This document shows positions 1 to 6,837 of a stretch of 13,645 bases of DNA, piece by piece (the stretch's first letter is position 1; each line of letters begins with the position of its first letter). The position numbers were made by a program, and so were the translations under genes. The stretch lies in assembly GCA_001790315.1 (NCBI GenBank), contig MGCE01000173.1, positions 1-13,645 of the forward strand, written 5' to 3'. The DNA is from Candidatus Rokubacteria bacterium RIFCSPLOWO2_02_FULL_72_37. Its GTDB lineage: Bacteria; Methylomirabilota; Methylomirabilia; Rokubacteriales; CSP1-6. The notes beneath the pieces are model-generated. The model searched no databases and had not been told where the DNA came from. It saw nothing but the letters and a program-made list of their open reading frames with translations.

Positions 1-611
1 TAGACGATGTGCTCGTAGATCTCGTCGGTGATCGCGAGCAGATCGTGCCGCAGGCAGAGCCCGGCGATGGCCTCCAGCTCCTGGCGCGAGAAGACCTTGC
101 CCGTCGGGTTGTTGGGGCTGTTGAAGATGATCGCGCGCGTCCGCGGCGTCACCGCGCGCGCGAGCCGCTCGGGGTCGAAGCCGAATCCGGGCGGCTCGAG
201 CGGCACCCACACCGGCCGGGCGTCCGCGATGATGCAGCCCGGCCCGTAGTTCTCGTAGAACGGCTCGAAGACGATGACCTCGTCGCCGGGGTTCAGCACC
301 GCGAGCAGCGTCGAGAGCATCGTCTCCGTCGACCCGCAGCACACCGTGACGTGGCGCTCCGGATCGAGCTCCATGCCGTAGAAGCGACGGTACTTGTCGG
401 CGATGGCGCGGCGCAGGCGCGGCGTGCCCCAGGTGATCGCGTACTGGTGGAAGTCGCCGTCGATCGCGCGGTGGGCGGCGTCCAGCACTTCACGGGGCGG
501 CGGGAAGTTCGGCATCCCCTGCGCGAGATTGACCCCGCCGTGGTGGCTCACGACGCGGGTCATCTCCCGGATGACCGACTCGGTGAAACCCTGGACCCGC
601 TTCGAGATCAC
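1..611 (-). CDS. class I/II PLP-dependent aminotransferase (partial, C-terminus beyond the left edge)
   Basis: This is the N-terminal 203 residues of a fold-type I aminotransferase, which moves an amino group between an amino acid and a 2-oxo acid using PLP. Visible family marks are NLAQGMPNFPPP near residues 28-39, a YAITWGTPRLRRAIA block, the CCGSTET cofactor-phosphate loop, the NPGDEVIVFEPFYENY block and SPNNPTGK at about 165-172. The PLP lysine lies outside the window, so an intact active site cannot be confirmed. The pattern resembles the aspartate/kynurenine/methionine-type aminotransferases, but substrate cannot be assigned. GTG at 611 is the only start codon between an in-frame upstream stop (627-629) and the conserved region. 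No clear Shine-Dalgarno precedes it. It starts 7 nt after the NIL gene stops, so it is very likely the last visible gene of the thrC-like unit. Confidence 0.9.
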   Translation of the reverse strand, partial: MISKRVQGFTESVIREMTRVVSHHGGVNLAQGMPNFPPPREVLDAAHRAIDGDFHQYAITWGTPRLRRAIADKYRRFYGMELDPERHVTVCCGSTETMLSTLLAVLNPGDEVIVFEPFYENYGPGCIIADARPVWVPLEPPGFGFDPERLARAVTPRTRAIIFNSPNNPTGKVFSRQELEAIAGLCLRHDLLAITDEIYEHIV

Positions 612-618
612 GCGCGGG

Positions 619-873
619 CTACGGGATCACGACGTCGTGCTCGATCGGGTCCACCTGCACGCCGGTCTCCTTGAGCCAGCGGATGCCGCGCGCGAGCGCG
701 GCCTCCTCCCCGTCGAGCTCCAGCGCGATCCATCCGTAGTCGGCCTTCACGTCGGCGCGCCGGATGTTGATGACGATGTCGAAGTCCTTGACCAGACGGT
801 AGACGATCGGCTCCTGGATGAGATGCGCGGGGAACGTCAACCGCACCCGCATGCGGGTCATCGGCGACACCAC
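619..873 (-). CDS. stand-alone NIL-domain protein
   Basis: An 84-residue protein that is almost entirely one NIL domain, the ferredoxin-like ligand-binding fold known from the C-terminus of the methionine importer ATPase MetN. Typical marks are RVRLTFPAHLIQEPIVYRL at residues 9-27, FDIVINIRRADV at 31-42, YGWIALELDG at 46-55 and a C-terminal V-DPIEHDVVIP strand. No ATPase, ferredoxin or membrane segment is attached. The GTG start at 873 directly follows the TGA (874-876) of the sulfur-carrier gene and is preceded by GGAGG at 881-885, 7 nt away. That favours it over the in-frame ATGs at 861 and 852. Free-standing NIL proteins occur beside sulfur amino-acid genes in other organisms. Here it may sense or deliver a sulfur amino acid, or act as a partner of the PLP enzyme; this is inference. 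Confidence 0.85.
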   Translation of the reverse strand: MVSPMTRMRVRLTFPAHLIQEPIVYRLVKDFDIVINIRRADVKADYGWIALELDGEEAALARGIRWLKETGVQVDPIEHDVVIP

Positions 874-1152
874 TCACCGGCCTCCGGCGATCGCCGGCAC
901 GATCGAGACCTGGTCGCCGTCCTTGAGGGACGTCTTCTTCGCCTGGAGGAATCGGATGTCCTCCTCGTTCACGTAGATGTTGATGAACCGCCGCAGCTCC
1001 CCCGCGTCGTCCACGAGCCGCTCGCGCAGTCCGGGGAATTGCCGCTCGAGATCCTCGACGAGGGCATCCACCGTGCCGGCCGTGGCGTGGACCTCGGCGG
1101 CGCCCTTCGTCAGCGCGCGAAGCGGGGTTGGGATCCGTACGAGCACCGGCAT
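874..1152 (-). CDS. MoaD/ThiS-family ubiquitin-like sulfur carrier, CysO-like
   Basis: A 92-residue beta-grasp protein. The stretch RFINIYVNEEDIRF at residues 55-68 and the end DGDQVSIVPAIAGG at 78-91 closely match what I recall of mycobacterial CysO, a carrier that delivers sulfur as a C-terminal Gly-Gly thiocarboxylate for cysteine synthesis. It resembles MoaD of molybdopterin synthesis less. Unusually, one Arg follows the Gly-Gly (GGR). A thiocarboxylate needs a free C-terminal glycine, so a peptidase would have to trim this residue first. No JAMM peptidase or adenylating (MoeB/ThiF) gene is visible in the window. ATG 1152 shares one base with the TGA of the upstream gene and has an excellent AGGAGG ribosome site at 1160-1165, inside that gene's last codons. 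Translational coupling is likely. Confidence 0.9.
   Translation of the reverse strand: MPVLVRIPTPLRALTKGAAEVHATAGTVDALVEDLERQFPGLRERLVDDAGELRRFINIYVNEEDIRFLQAKKTSLKDGDQVSIVPAIAGGR
881..885 (-). promoter_or_regulatory. ribosome binding site of the NIL gene
   Basis: GGAGG lies 7 nt before GTG 873, inside the codons for the Gly-Gly tail of the sulfur carrier. It decides for the GTG over the downstream ATGs at 861 and 852. Confidence 0.65.
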
Positions 1153-2411
1153 CAGCGTCCCTCCTGGGCCGTCTGGGATTTCAGGTCGGCGAGCGCCTGA
1201 TCGAAGGCCGAGAGCGACGGCTTGATCTTCACGTGCGCCTCGAGCCGGTCGACCAGCGCGTCCGGCGTCTTGAGACCGTTGCCCGTGACGCAGATGACCA
1301 CCGACTCGTCGCGCGGGATCACGCCCGTCTCGATCAGCTTCTTCGTCGCGGCGACGGTCACGCCGCCCGCGGTCTCGGTGAAGATGCCCTCCGTGCGCGC
1401 CAGCAGCAGCATGCCCTCGATGATCTCCTCGTCGGTCGCGTGCTCGCCGAAGCCGCCGGACTCCTTCGTCGTCCGGTAGGCGTAGTAGCCGTCGGCCGGG
1501 TTGCCGATCGCGAGCGACTTGGCGATCGTGCTCGGCTTCACCGGGACCAGCACGTCCGTGTCCTTCTTGATCATCGTGACGATCGGTCCGCAGCCGAGCG
1601 CCTGGGCCGCGTGCATCCTGGTCGCGATCGGCCCGTCCACCAGGCCGAGCTGCCCCAGCTCCTTGATCGCCTTCCAGATCTTCGTGATCAGCGAGCCGCC
1701 CGCGCAGGGAACCACGATGTGGCCCGGCGCCTTCCAGCCCAGCTGCTCGACGATCTCGTACCCGTAGGTCTTGGAACCCTCGGAGTAGTACGGCCGGAAG
1801 TTCACGTTGACGAACGCCCAGCGGTACTTGTCGGCGATCTCCGAGCACAGCCGATTGACCTCGTCGTACGTGCCGTGCACCGCGACCAGCGTCGGGTTGT
1901 AGACGAGCGTCGCGAGCACCTTGCCCTGCTCGAGGTCGGCCGGAATGAAGATGTAGCTCTTGAGCCGCCCCTCGGCGGCGTGAGCCGCGACCGAGTTCGC
2001 GAGATTGCCGGTCGACGCGCAGGCCACCGTGTCGAAGCCGAACTCCCGCGCCTTCGTCACCGCGACCGACACCACGCGGTCCTTGAACGACCACGATGGG
2101 TGGCACACCGAGTCGTTCTTGATCCACACCTCGCGGCAGCCGAGCTCGTCCGCGAGATTGTGCGCGCGGACCAGGGGCGTGAACCCGACGTGGTGGCCCA
2201 CCGCCACGTCGCCCTCGATCGGCAGCAGATCCTTGTAGCGCCACATGCTCTTCGGGCCCGCGGCGATCGACTCGCGCGTCACGACGCCCCGCAGGGCGTC
2301 GTAACGGTAGTCGACCTCGACGGGGCCGAAGCAGAACTCGCAGACGTGGACGGGCGCGGCGGGGTAGCGGCGGCCGCACTCGCGGCACCGCAGTCCGTTC
2401 AGCTTCTCCAT
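1152..2411 (-). CDS. thrC: threonine synthase-like PLP enzyme with N-terminal zinc ribbon
   Basis: A 419-residue fold-type II PLP enzyme. Threonine synthase converts O-phosphohomoserine to threonine and phosphate in the cytosol. A zinc ribbon (C9, C12, C24, C27) is followed by the PLP lysine K110 in PSWSFKDR, the phosphate/substrate loop ASTGNLANS at 132-140, a PCAGGS cofactor-phosphate loop and a C-terminal VVICVTGNGLKTPD motif. Length and zinc ribbon fit the family. GNLANS, where many threonine synthases have GNTSA, marks a divergent subgroup. ATG 2411 has GGAG at 2420-2423, 8 nt upstream. It is the first gene of the unit with the sulfur carrier and NIL protein, so a role in sulfur amino-acid synthesis (cysteine or homocysteine synthase-like) is an alternative. 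Sequence alone supports the threonine synthase family but not the exact acceptor. Confidence 0.9.
   Translation of the reverse strand: MEKLNGLRCRECGRRYPAAPVHVCEFCFGPVEVDYRYDALRGVVTRESIAAGPKSMWRYKDLLPIEGDVAVGHHVGFTPLVRAHNLADELGCREVWIKNDSVCHPSWSFKDRVVSVAVTKAREFGFDTVACASTGNLANSVAAHAAEGRLKSYIFIPADLEQGKVLATLVYNPTLVAVHGTYDEVNRLCSEIADKYRWAFVNVNFRPYYSEGSKTYGYEIVEQLGWKAPGHIVVPCAGGSLITKIWKAIKELGQLGLVDGPIATRMHAAQALGCGPIVTMIKKDTDVLVPVKPSTIAKSLAIGNPADGYYAYRTTKESGGFGEHATDEEIIEGMLLLARTEGIFTETAGGVTVAATKKLIETGVIPRDESVVICVTGNGLKTPDALVDRLEAHVKIKPSLSAFDQALADLKSQTAQEGR
1160..1165 (-). promoter_or_regulatory. ribosome binding site of the CysO-like gene, inside the thrC-like 3' end
   Basis: AGGAGG lies in the last codons of the thrC-like gene, 7 nt before ATG 1152. 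With the one-base TGATG overlap it fixes the start and suggests coupled translation in fixed ratio with the PLP enzyme. Confidence 0.75.
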
Positions 2412-2419
2412 TGAGGCGT

Positions 2420-2423
2420 CTCC
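2420..2423 (-). promoter_or_regulatory. ribosome binding site of the thrC-like gene
   Basis: GGAG on the minus strand lies 8 nt upstream of ATG 2411 and supports that start. Confidence 0.6.
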
Positions 2424-2480
2424 ATCGGTAGGGGAATTGAGCCCCGAGTTCTACTGCACCGACAGCAAGACATTTTCATC

Positions 2481-2509
2481 ACTTAACACTCAATGTCGCA
2501 GGAAGTCAA
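2481..2509 (-). promoter_or_regulatory. candidate sigma70-type promoter for the thrC-like unit
   Basis: On the minus strand TTGACT (2504-2509) and TTAAGT (2481-2486) are separated by exactly 17 bp, about 70 bp before the thrC-like ATG. The -35 box is a 5/6 match to consensus and the -10 box only 3/6. The site lies in the only clearly AT-rich patch of the window. No start-site data exist, so this is a pattern-based guess. Confidence 0.4.
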
Positions 2510-2515
2510 TTCGGG

Positions 2516-2521
2516 TATCAT
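2516..2521 (+). promoter_or_regulatory. candidate -10 box placed for a leaderless mRNA of the GT-C-like gene
   Basis: TATCAT ends 8 nt before GTG 2530, and no Shine-Dalgarno is visible. A -10 element at this distance would start transcription at or next to the start codon. No convincing -35 box is seen. Weak pattern evidence only. Confidence 0.25.
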
Positions 2522-2529
2522 CCTGGGCC

Positions 2530-4428
2530 GTGGCCGCGCGGCTCGTCCCGCTGGCGTTGCTCGTCGCCTACGGCGCCGCCTTCGCCGGGCGCGCGCTCGG
2601 CACGGATCTCCCCCTCTTCGACGATCACCCCGGGCAGCTCTACCGCGTGCAGCACGTGCTGACGCGCGGTCCGGCACCGTGGGCGTGGGAGCCGGGCTGG
2701 TGGGCGGGCTACCCCGAGCTCCAGTTCTATCCGCCCGGCGCCGCGTACACCGCCGCGCTCCTCTCGTGGGCATCCCTCGGCGCCCTCCGCGCCGAGGCGG
2801 CGTACCAGGCGGTCGTCTGGATCGCCTACCTCGCGCCCGGGCTCACGTCCTACCTCGTCCTCGCGCGGATCCTCGGCAGCGGCTGGCTCGCCCTCCCCGG
2901 CGCGTTCGTCGCGCTCTCCTTCGCCGGCGGCACGAGCGGCGTCGAGGGCGGCGTTCACGTCGGCATGCTCGGCGCCCGCCTCGGGTGGGCGCTCCTGCCG
3001 CTGCTCCTCTGGCTCCTCGCGCCCTGGATCACGGCGGATCGTCGCTCGCCGTGGCTCGCCGCGCCGCTCATCGCCGGCATCGTCCTCATGCACCCCACCG
3101 CGCTCCCCGCAGCCGTCGTGCTCGTCGCCCTCGGCGCGCTCGCCCGCCCGCCGCGCGGCGCGCGCCTCGGCGTGGCGGCGCTTCTCCTCGCCTTCGCCGC
3201 GGCCCTCACGGCGTTCTGGTGGCTCCCGCTCCTCGCGCGGATCGCGCAGACACGCGCCCTGGCCTGGGGTGAGCCGCCGGGCGCGAACGCGCTCACGGTC
3301 GCGCTGGCGCTCTGCGCCGTCCTGGGCCTCGTCCGCGCCGCCTCCGCCTCGCGCGGCGCGGTCGTGCTCGCGCTCTGGCCGTGGGCGGTGGCGCTGGGCG
3401 TCCTGCTCGACGGCGCCGTCCTGGAGCCGCTCGGCGTCCACTGGCTGCCGGCGAACCGCGTCGCGGACGGTGCGCTCATCGCGCTGATCCTCGCTGCGGG
3501 CCTCGGCTGGTCGGGATTCCGGACGAGCGGCCGCCGTGAAGCGGTCGTCGGTCTCGCCGGCGTCGCGCTCGCCGTCGCCGCCGGGTTGGCCACCCACACG
3601 CTGGCACTCTGGCCCGGCGCCGCCGCGTGGCCGAGCGCCCACCGGATCGAGACGGGCATGCGTCTCGGCGACCTCTGGCACACGCTTCGCGGGGCGCCCG
3701 AGGGACGCGTGCTCTTCGTGCGGTCCGGCGTGCCCCTCGTCTTCGGCACCGACTGGTGGCGGCCGCACACGCACGTGACCGCGCTGACGCCGTCGAACGC
3801 CGGGCGCGAGATCGTGAACGGGACGTTCACCCATCCCTCGCCGATCGCCGCGCTCGTCTACCGCGGCGACTCCGGTCCCGACGCGATCCGGACGCTCGTC
3901 GAGCGCCTCGACGGCGTGTCGCTCTTCGGCCGACCGCTCGACTCGCTCGACGCGGCGACGTTCGCCCGCTACGCCGACCGTCTCGCCGTCTCGGCCGTCG
4001 TCGCCCTCGACCTCGACCTGCCGCGTCTGGCCTGGCTCGACGCGAGCCCGACGTTCGAGCGCCGCGGGCCGCCGGGCTTCTTCGTCGTGTGGACGCGCCG
4101 CGACGCGCTCGCGGTCGCCCGGGAAGTCGCGCCCGGGCGGTGGCGGGTGGAGATCGCGGGGGCGCCGGGCACGTGGGCGCCGGCGCGGCTCGCCTACTAC
4201 CCGCTCTGGCGGGCCACCCACGGCGGGACCGAGCTGGAGACCCGGCGAGGCGAGCTGGGCGACCTGGAGGTGAAAGTGCCGCAGGGCGGCGCGGGGCCCG
4301 TCGAGCTGTCCTACGCGCCGGGCGCGCCCGAGCTCGCCGGTGTCGCGCTGAGCGCCCTCGGCCTCTGCGTCTGGCTCGCCGCCGCACGCCGAGCGCGGCG
4401 CCGCCGGCCCGCGGCCCCAGGGCGCTGA
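2530..4428 (+). CDS. large multi-pass membrane protein, GT-C glycosyltransferase-like
   Basis: A 632-residue inner-membrane protein from GTG 2530. About ten hydrophobic helices fill residues 5-365. A mostly soluble, probably periplasmic domain spans about 370-600, and one last helix (about 601-619) precedes an Arg-rich cytoplasmic tail. An acidic first loop, PLFDDHPGQLYR at 28-39, precedes WAGYPELQFYPPG at 58-70, the arrangement of polyprenol-linked GT-C sugar transferases and of the related PTPS-related membrane family, where such an Asp is catalytic. Substrate is unknown; a role in envelope polysaccharide or protein glycosylation is inference. An in-frame TTG at 2437 would add 31 residues, but that stretch is AT-rich, Ser/Thr-rich and lacks coding character. 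No good Shine-Dalgarno precedes GTG 2530. The gene is monocistronic and ends 3 bp from the convergent phosphatase stop. Confidence 0.8.
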   Translation: MAARLVPLALLVAYGAAFAGRALGTDLPLFDDHPGQLYRVQHVLTRGPAPWAWEPGWWAGYPELQFYPPGAAYTAALLSWASLGALRAEAAYQAVVWIAYLAPGLTSYLVLARILGSGWLALPGAFVALSFAGGTSGVEGGVHVGMLGARLGWALLPLLLWLLAPWITADRRSPWLAAPLIAGIVLMHPTALPAAVVLVALGALARPPRGARLGVAALLLAFAAALTAFWWLPLLARIAQTRALAWGEPPGANALTVALALCAVLGLVRAASASRGAVVLALWPWAVALGVLLDGAVLEPLGVHWLPANRVADGALIALILAAGLGWSGFRTSGRREAVVGLAGVALAVAAGLATHTLALWPGAAAWPSAHRIETGMRLGDLWHTLRGAPEGRVLFVRSGVPLVFGTDWWRPHTHVTALTPSNAGREIVNGTFTHPSPIAALVYRGDSGPDAIRTLVERLDGVSLFGRPLDSLDAATFARYADRLAVSAVVALDLDLPRLAWLDASPTFERRGPPGFFVVWTRRDALAVAREVAPGRWRVEIAGAPGTWAPARLAYYPLWRATHGGTELETRRGELGDLEVKVPQGGAGPVELSYAPGAPELAGVALSALGLCVWLAAARRARRRRPAAPGR

Positions 4429-4431
4429 GCG

Positions 4432-5787
4432 CTACTCCGGTCCGAGGGTGTGCGTGAACAGGACCTGGCCCTCCTCGTCCACGATGCGCACGCTCATCTG
4501 GGCGGGCTCGACACTGATCTCGCCGAAATTGTTGACGCCGCCCCGCGCGAAGAGCGAGCGAGGGTTGAGACCCTCGTCGAGCGGGCGGGGCCGGCCGAGC
4601 GAGGCCGAGAGCGGGCCGGCGATGAACTCGTGGAACGACCAGTCTGGGGTCGGGTGGTGGCGGATCAGCTCCGCGTGGTGGACGTCGGCGGCCAGGAACA
4701 CCAGGTTCTTCACCCCGCGCTCACGCAGCGTCCGGAGGAGCGCGTCGCGCTCCGTGGCGAACCCCCGGCCCTCCTCGGGTCTGCCGAGGACGTTGGCGTT
4801 CGACCACGAGTCGCGCCGCTCCGGCTTGCCGGTCGGCACCGAGAGCGTCACGCTCGTGACGACCACCTTCCAGACCGCGGTGGACGTCGACACGTTGTCC
4901 ACGAGCCAGCGGCGCTGCGCCGCCCCGAGCATGGTCTTGCCCGGCCCGTCGGGGTCCGTGTTGGGGCTCCGGTACTGGCGGGTGTCCAGGATGAACATCT
5001 CGAGCAGCCGTCCCCAGCGGAACTTCCGGTAGAGGCGCGTCGGCTCGTCCTCGGGCGGCGCGATCGGCCAGTACTCGAGGAACGCGCGCCGCCCCGTGGG
5101 CATCAGCAGGTCGGCCGGGCCCGCGAAGTCGTTGCGCACCTCGTGGTCGTCCCAGATCGCGTAGACCGACGTCCCGCGGAAAAAGTCCTGGACCGTCGGC
5201 TCCTCGCGGTTGTAGCGGTGGCGGGCACGGAACTGCGCGAGCGAGGTCGCGACGAAGGCGGCGCCCGGCACGATGTCGTGGCCGTCGCACTTCCGGTCGG
5301 CGTAGATCGTGTCCCCGGCGAACAGGAAGAAGTCGCGCCGCTGGCGCGCCATCGCCCGGAAGATCCTGTAACCGCCGTCGAGCCGGCGGCAGAAGCCGCC
5401 GCCCCCCAGGTCGCCGCTCCAGACGAAGTCGACGCGCGCGGCCGCGTCGCGCGCGGGAGCCGTCACGAACCCGCCCTCCACGCTCGCACCGGCGCCCCGG
5501 ACCCTGACCGCGTAGCGCGTACCCGGCCGGAGGCCCGCGAGCCTGGCCTTCCCGGTGAAGTCCTCGCCGCGGTCGGTGGGGATCGTCGCGGCCGCCGCGC
5601 GCACGCCGTCGGGGCCGGTCAGCTCGACCTCGAGCTCCGCCGCGCCGGCCGCGCGCGCCCAGACGACGGCGGAGGTGGACGTCACGTCGCCGATGGTGAG
5701 AAGCGGCGGCGCCGCCAGGCCGACGCCGACGAGCGCCACGAGATGCGCCGTGAGCCCGCCGAGGAGGGCGGCGACGAACGGCGTCAC
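4432..5787 (-). CDS. PhoD-like metallophosphatase (alkaline phosphatase D family)
   Basis: A 451-residue exported metallophosphoesterase that would hydrolyse phosphomonoesters or diesters. A hydrophobic N-terminus (residues 5-26) looks like a signal peptide. An Ig/Fn3-like PhoD N-terminal domain follows (about 28-110), then the catalytic domain. Metal-site motifs are SGDLGGGGFCR (124-134), AGDTIYAD (157-164), WDDHEVRND (212-220) and AADVHHAEL (366-374), with FIAGPLSAS near 388. SGDL-GFC replaces the SCQ of Bacillus PhoD, placing it in a different subgroup of the family. All expected metal ligands appear present. GTG 5787 is chosen because it places the signal peptide at the N-terminus; the ribosome site is poor (G-rich only). 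It follows the SDR gene by 32 bp and may be co-transcribed with it. Phosphate regulation cannot be judged. Confidence 0.88.
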   Translation of the reverse strand: MTPFVAALLGGLTAHLVALVGVGLAAPPLLTIGDVTSTSAVVWARAAGAAELEVELTGPDGVRAAAATIPTDRGEDFTGKARLAGLRPGTRYAVRVRGAGASVEGGFVTAPARDAAARVDFVWSGDLGGGGFCRRLDGGYRIFRAMARQRRDFFLFAGDTIYADRKCDGHDIVPGAAFVATSLAQFRARHRYNREEPTVQDFFRGTSVYAIWDDHEVRNDFAGPADLLMPTGRRAFLEYWPIAPPEDEPTRLYRKFRWGRLLEMFILDTRQYRSPNTDPDGPGKTMLGAAQRRWLVDNVSTSTAVWKVVVTSVTLSVPTGKPERRDSWSNANVLGRPEEGRGFATERDALLRTLRERGVKNLVFLAADVHHAELIRHHPTPDWSFHEFIAGPLSASLGRPRPLDEGLNPRSLFARGGVNNFGEISVEPAQMSVRIVDEEGQVLFTHTLGPE

Positions 5788-5819
5788 GGCCGGGCGCCCC
5801 CAGGCGCGCCGTCCGCGGC

Positions 5820-6731
5820 TCACACCAGTGGGTCGTAGTTGAAGTACTGCCCGGAGGTCACCATCGGCACCAGGTGGTGCAGGAGCGTCCCGGGGAACAT
5901 GTCGGCGAGGCTCTCCGGCGTCCAGCCCTCGCTGTTGTGCACGCGCATGATCGGGCGCTCGTGGGAGAAGAGCATGATCTCCTTGCCGCGCACCCCGAAG
6001 ACCTGGCCGGTCACGTCCTTGGCGGCCTCCGAAGCCAGGAAGACCGCGACCGGCGCGATGTGGGCGGGCGAGAGCTTCTTGATCTTCTCCACGCGAGCCT
6101 TCTGCGCCTCGGTCTCCGTCGGGATCGTGCCGATCATCCGGGTCCAGGCGAAGGGCGAGATGCAGTTCGCCGTGACGTTGTACCGCGCCATGTCGAGCGC
6201 CGTCACCTTGGTGAGCCCGAAGATGCCGAGCTTCGCCGCCGCATAGTTCGCCTGCCCGACGTTGCCGATCAGCCCGGAGGTGGAGGTCATGTTGATGACG
6301 CGCCCCCACTTCTGCTCGCGCATGAGCGGTGCCGCCGCCCGGGTGATCGCGAACGCGCCCTTGAGGTGGGTGTTGATGACGGCGTCCCACTCCTCCTCGC
6401 TCATGTTGAAGATCATCCGGTCGCGCAGGATGCCGGCGTTGTTGACCACGATCTCCACGCGGCCGAACGCGTCGAGCGCGGTCTTGACGATCGCCTGGCC
6501 GCCGGCCATGGACGCCACCGAGTCGTAATTGGCGACACCCTGCCCGCCCGCCTTCTTGATCTCTGCCACGACCTCGTCGGCCGGAGTCTTCGTGCCGCCC
6601 GCGCCGGCCTCCGAGCCGCCGTAGTCGTTCACCACCACCCTGGCCCCGTGCCTCGCCATCAGGAGCGCGATCTCCCGTCCGATGCCTCGACCGGCGCCCG
6701 TCACCACCGCCACCTTGTCCTTCAGCATCAT
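5820..6731 (-). CDS. classical short-chain dehydrogenase/reductase, MFP2/HSD17B4-like
   Basis: A 303-residue cytosolic NAD(P)-dependent oxidoreductase. TGAGRGIG (11-18) binds the cofactor, NNAG is at 97-100, and the catalytic set N120, S150, Y163 and K167 is complete. An acidic-glycine insert (DYGGSEAGAGGTK, 36-48) and the LRDRMIFNMSEEEWDAVI block resemble the 3-hydroxyacyl-CoA dehydrogenase domain of multifunctional enzyme 2. A fatty-acyl or steroid-like hydroxyacyl substrate is therefore plausible but inferred. The C-terminus has about 50 residues beyond the usual SDR end (from about residue 252), finishing in SGQYFNYDPLV. ATG 6731 and ATG 6728 are adjacent. GGGAGG at 6741-6746 lies 9 nt before the first, so 6731 is preferred. 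It is preceded by a 106-bp gap with a candidate promoter and followed closely by the phosphatase gene. Confidence 0.88.
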   Translation of the reverse strand: MMLKDKVAVVTGAGRGIGREIALLMARHGARVVVNDYGGSEAGAGGTKTPADEVVAEIKKAGGQGVANYDSVASMAGGQAIVKTALDAFGRVEIVVNNAGILRDRMIFNMSEEEWDAVINTHLKGAFAITRAAAPLMREQKWGRVINMTSTSGLIGNVGQANYAAAKLGIFGLTKVTALDMARYNVTANCISPFAWTRMIGTIPTETEAQKARVEKIKKLSPAHIAPVAVFLASEAAKDVTGQVFGVRGKEIMLFSHERPIMRVHNSEGWTPESLADMFPGTLLHHLVPMVTSGQYFNYDPLV

Positions 6732-6740
6732 GAGCCCGTC

Positions 6741-6746
6741 CCTCCC
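6741..6746 (-). promoter_or_regulatory. ribosome binding site of the MFP2-like SDR gene
   Basis: GGGAGG lies 9 nt before the first of two tandem ATG codons (6731) and 12 nt before the second (6728). It favours the first. Confidence 0.6.
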
Positions 6747-6769
6747 ACTGCGAGTGAAAAGCGCCGCCC

Positions 6770-6778
6770 ACGATAGCA
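6770..6778 (-). promoter_or_regulatory. candidate extended -10 promoter for the MFP2-like SDR gene
   Basis: TGCTATCGT on the minus strand fits an extended -10 element (TGnTATnnT) about 40 nt upstream of the SDR start, in a 106-bp gap. No TTGACA-like -35 is seen, which extended -10 promoters can tolerate. It suggests a new transcription start for the SDR and phosphatase genes. Confidence 0.35.
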
Positions 6779-6837
6779 CACTCGCGACGGCCCGGGGGCG
6801 CGTCCACGGCGCCTCGCGGCGCCCGCACCCGCCGATC

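Noticed and set aside
9..1200. Two plus-strand open frames across the aminotransferase, NIL and carrier genes
   Set aside because: The minus strand shows clear family motifs and linked ribosome sites here; the plus-strand products are Arg-rich shadows.
1128..2414. 428-codon open frame on the plus strand
   Set aside because: Antisense to the thrC-like gene; Arg/Asp/His-rich product without any family motif.
2437..2529. TTG start adding 31 residues to the GT-C-like protein
   Set aside because: AT-rich, Ser/Thr-rich and unlike the coding bias of the gene; it overlaps the likely promoter region.
2518..4221. 567-codon open frame on the minus strand
   Set aside because: Antisense to the GT-C-like membrane protein; low-complexity Arg/Glu-rich translation.
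5788..6828. Long N-terminal extension of the PhoD-like protein through the SDR region
   Set aside because: The frame is open only by GC bias. The signal peptide begins at GTG 5787, and the SDR occupies the same DNA in another frame with a complete active site.
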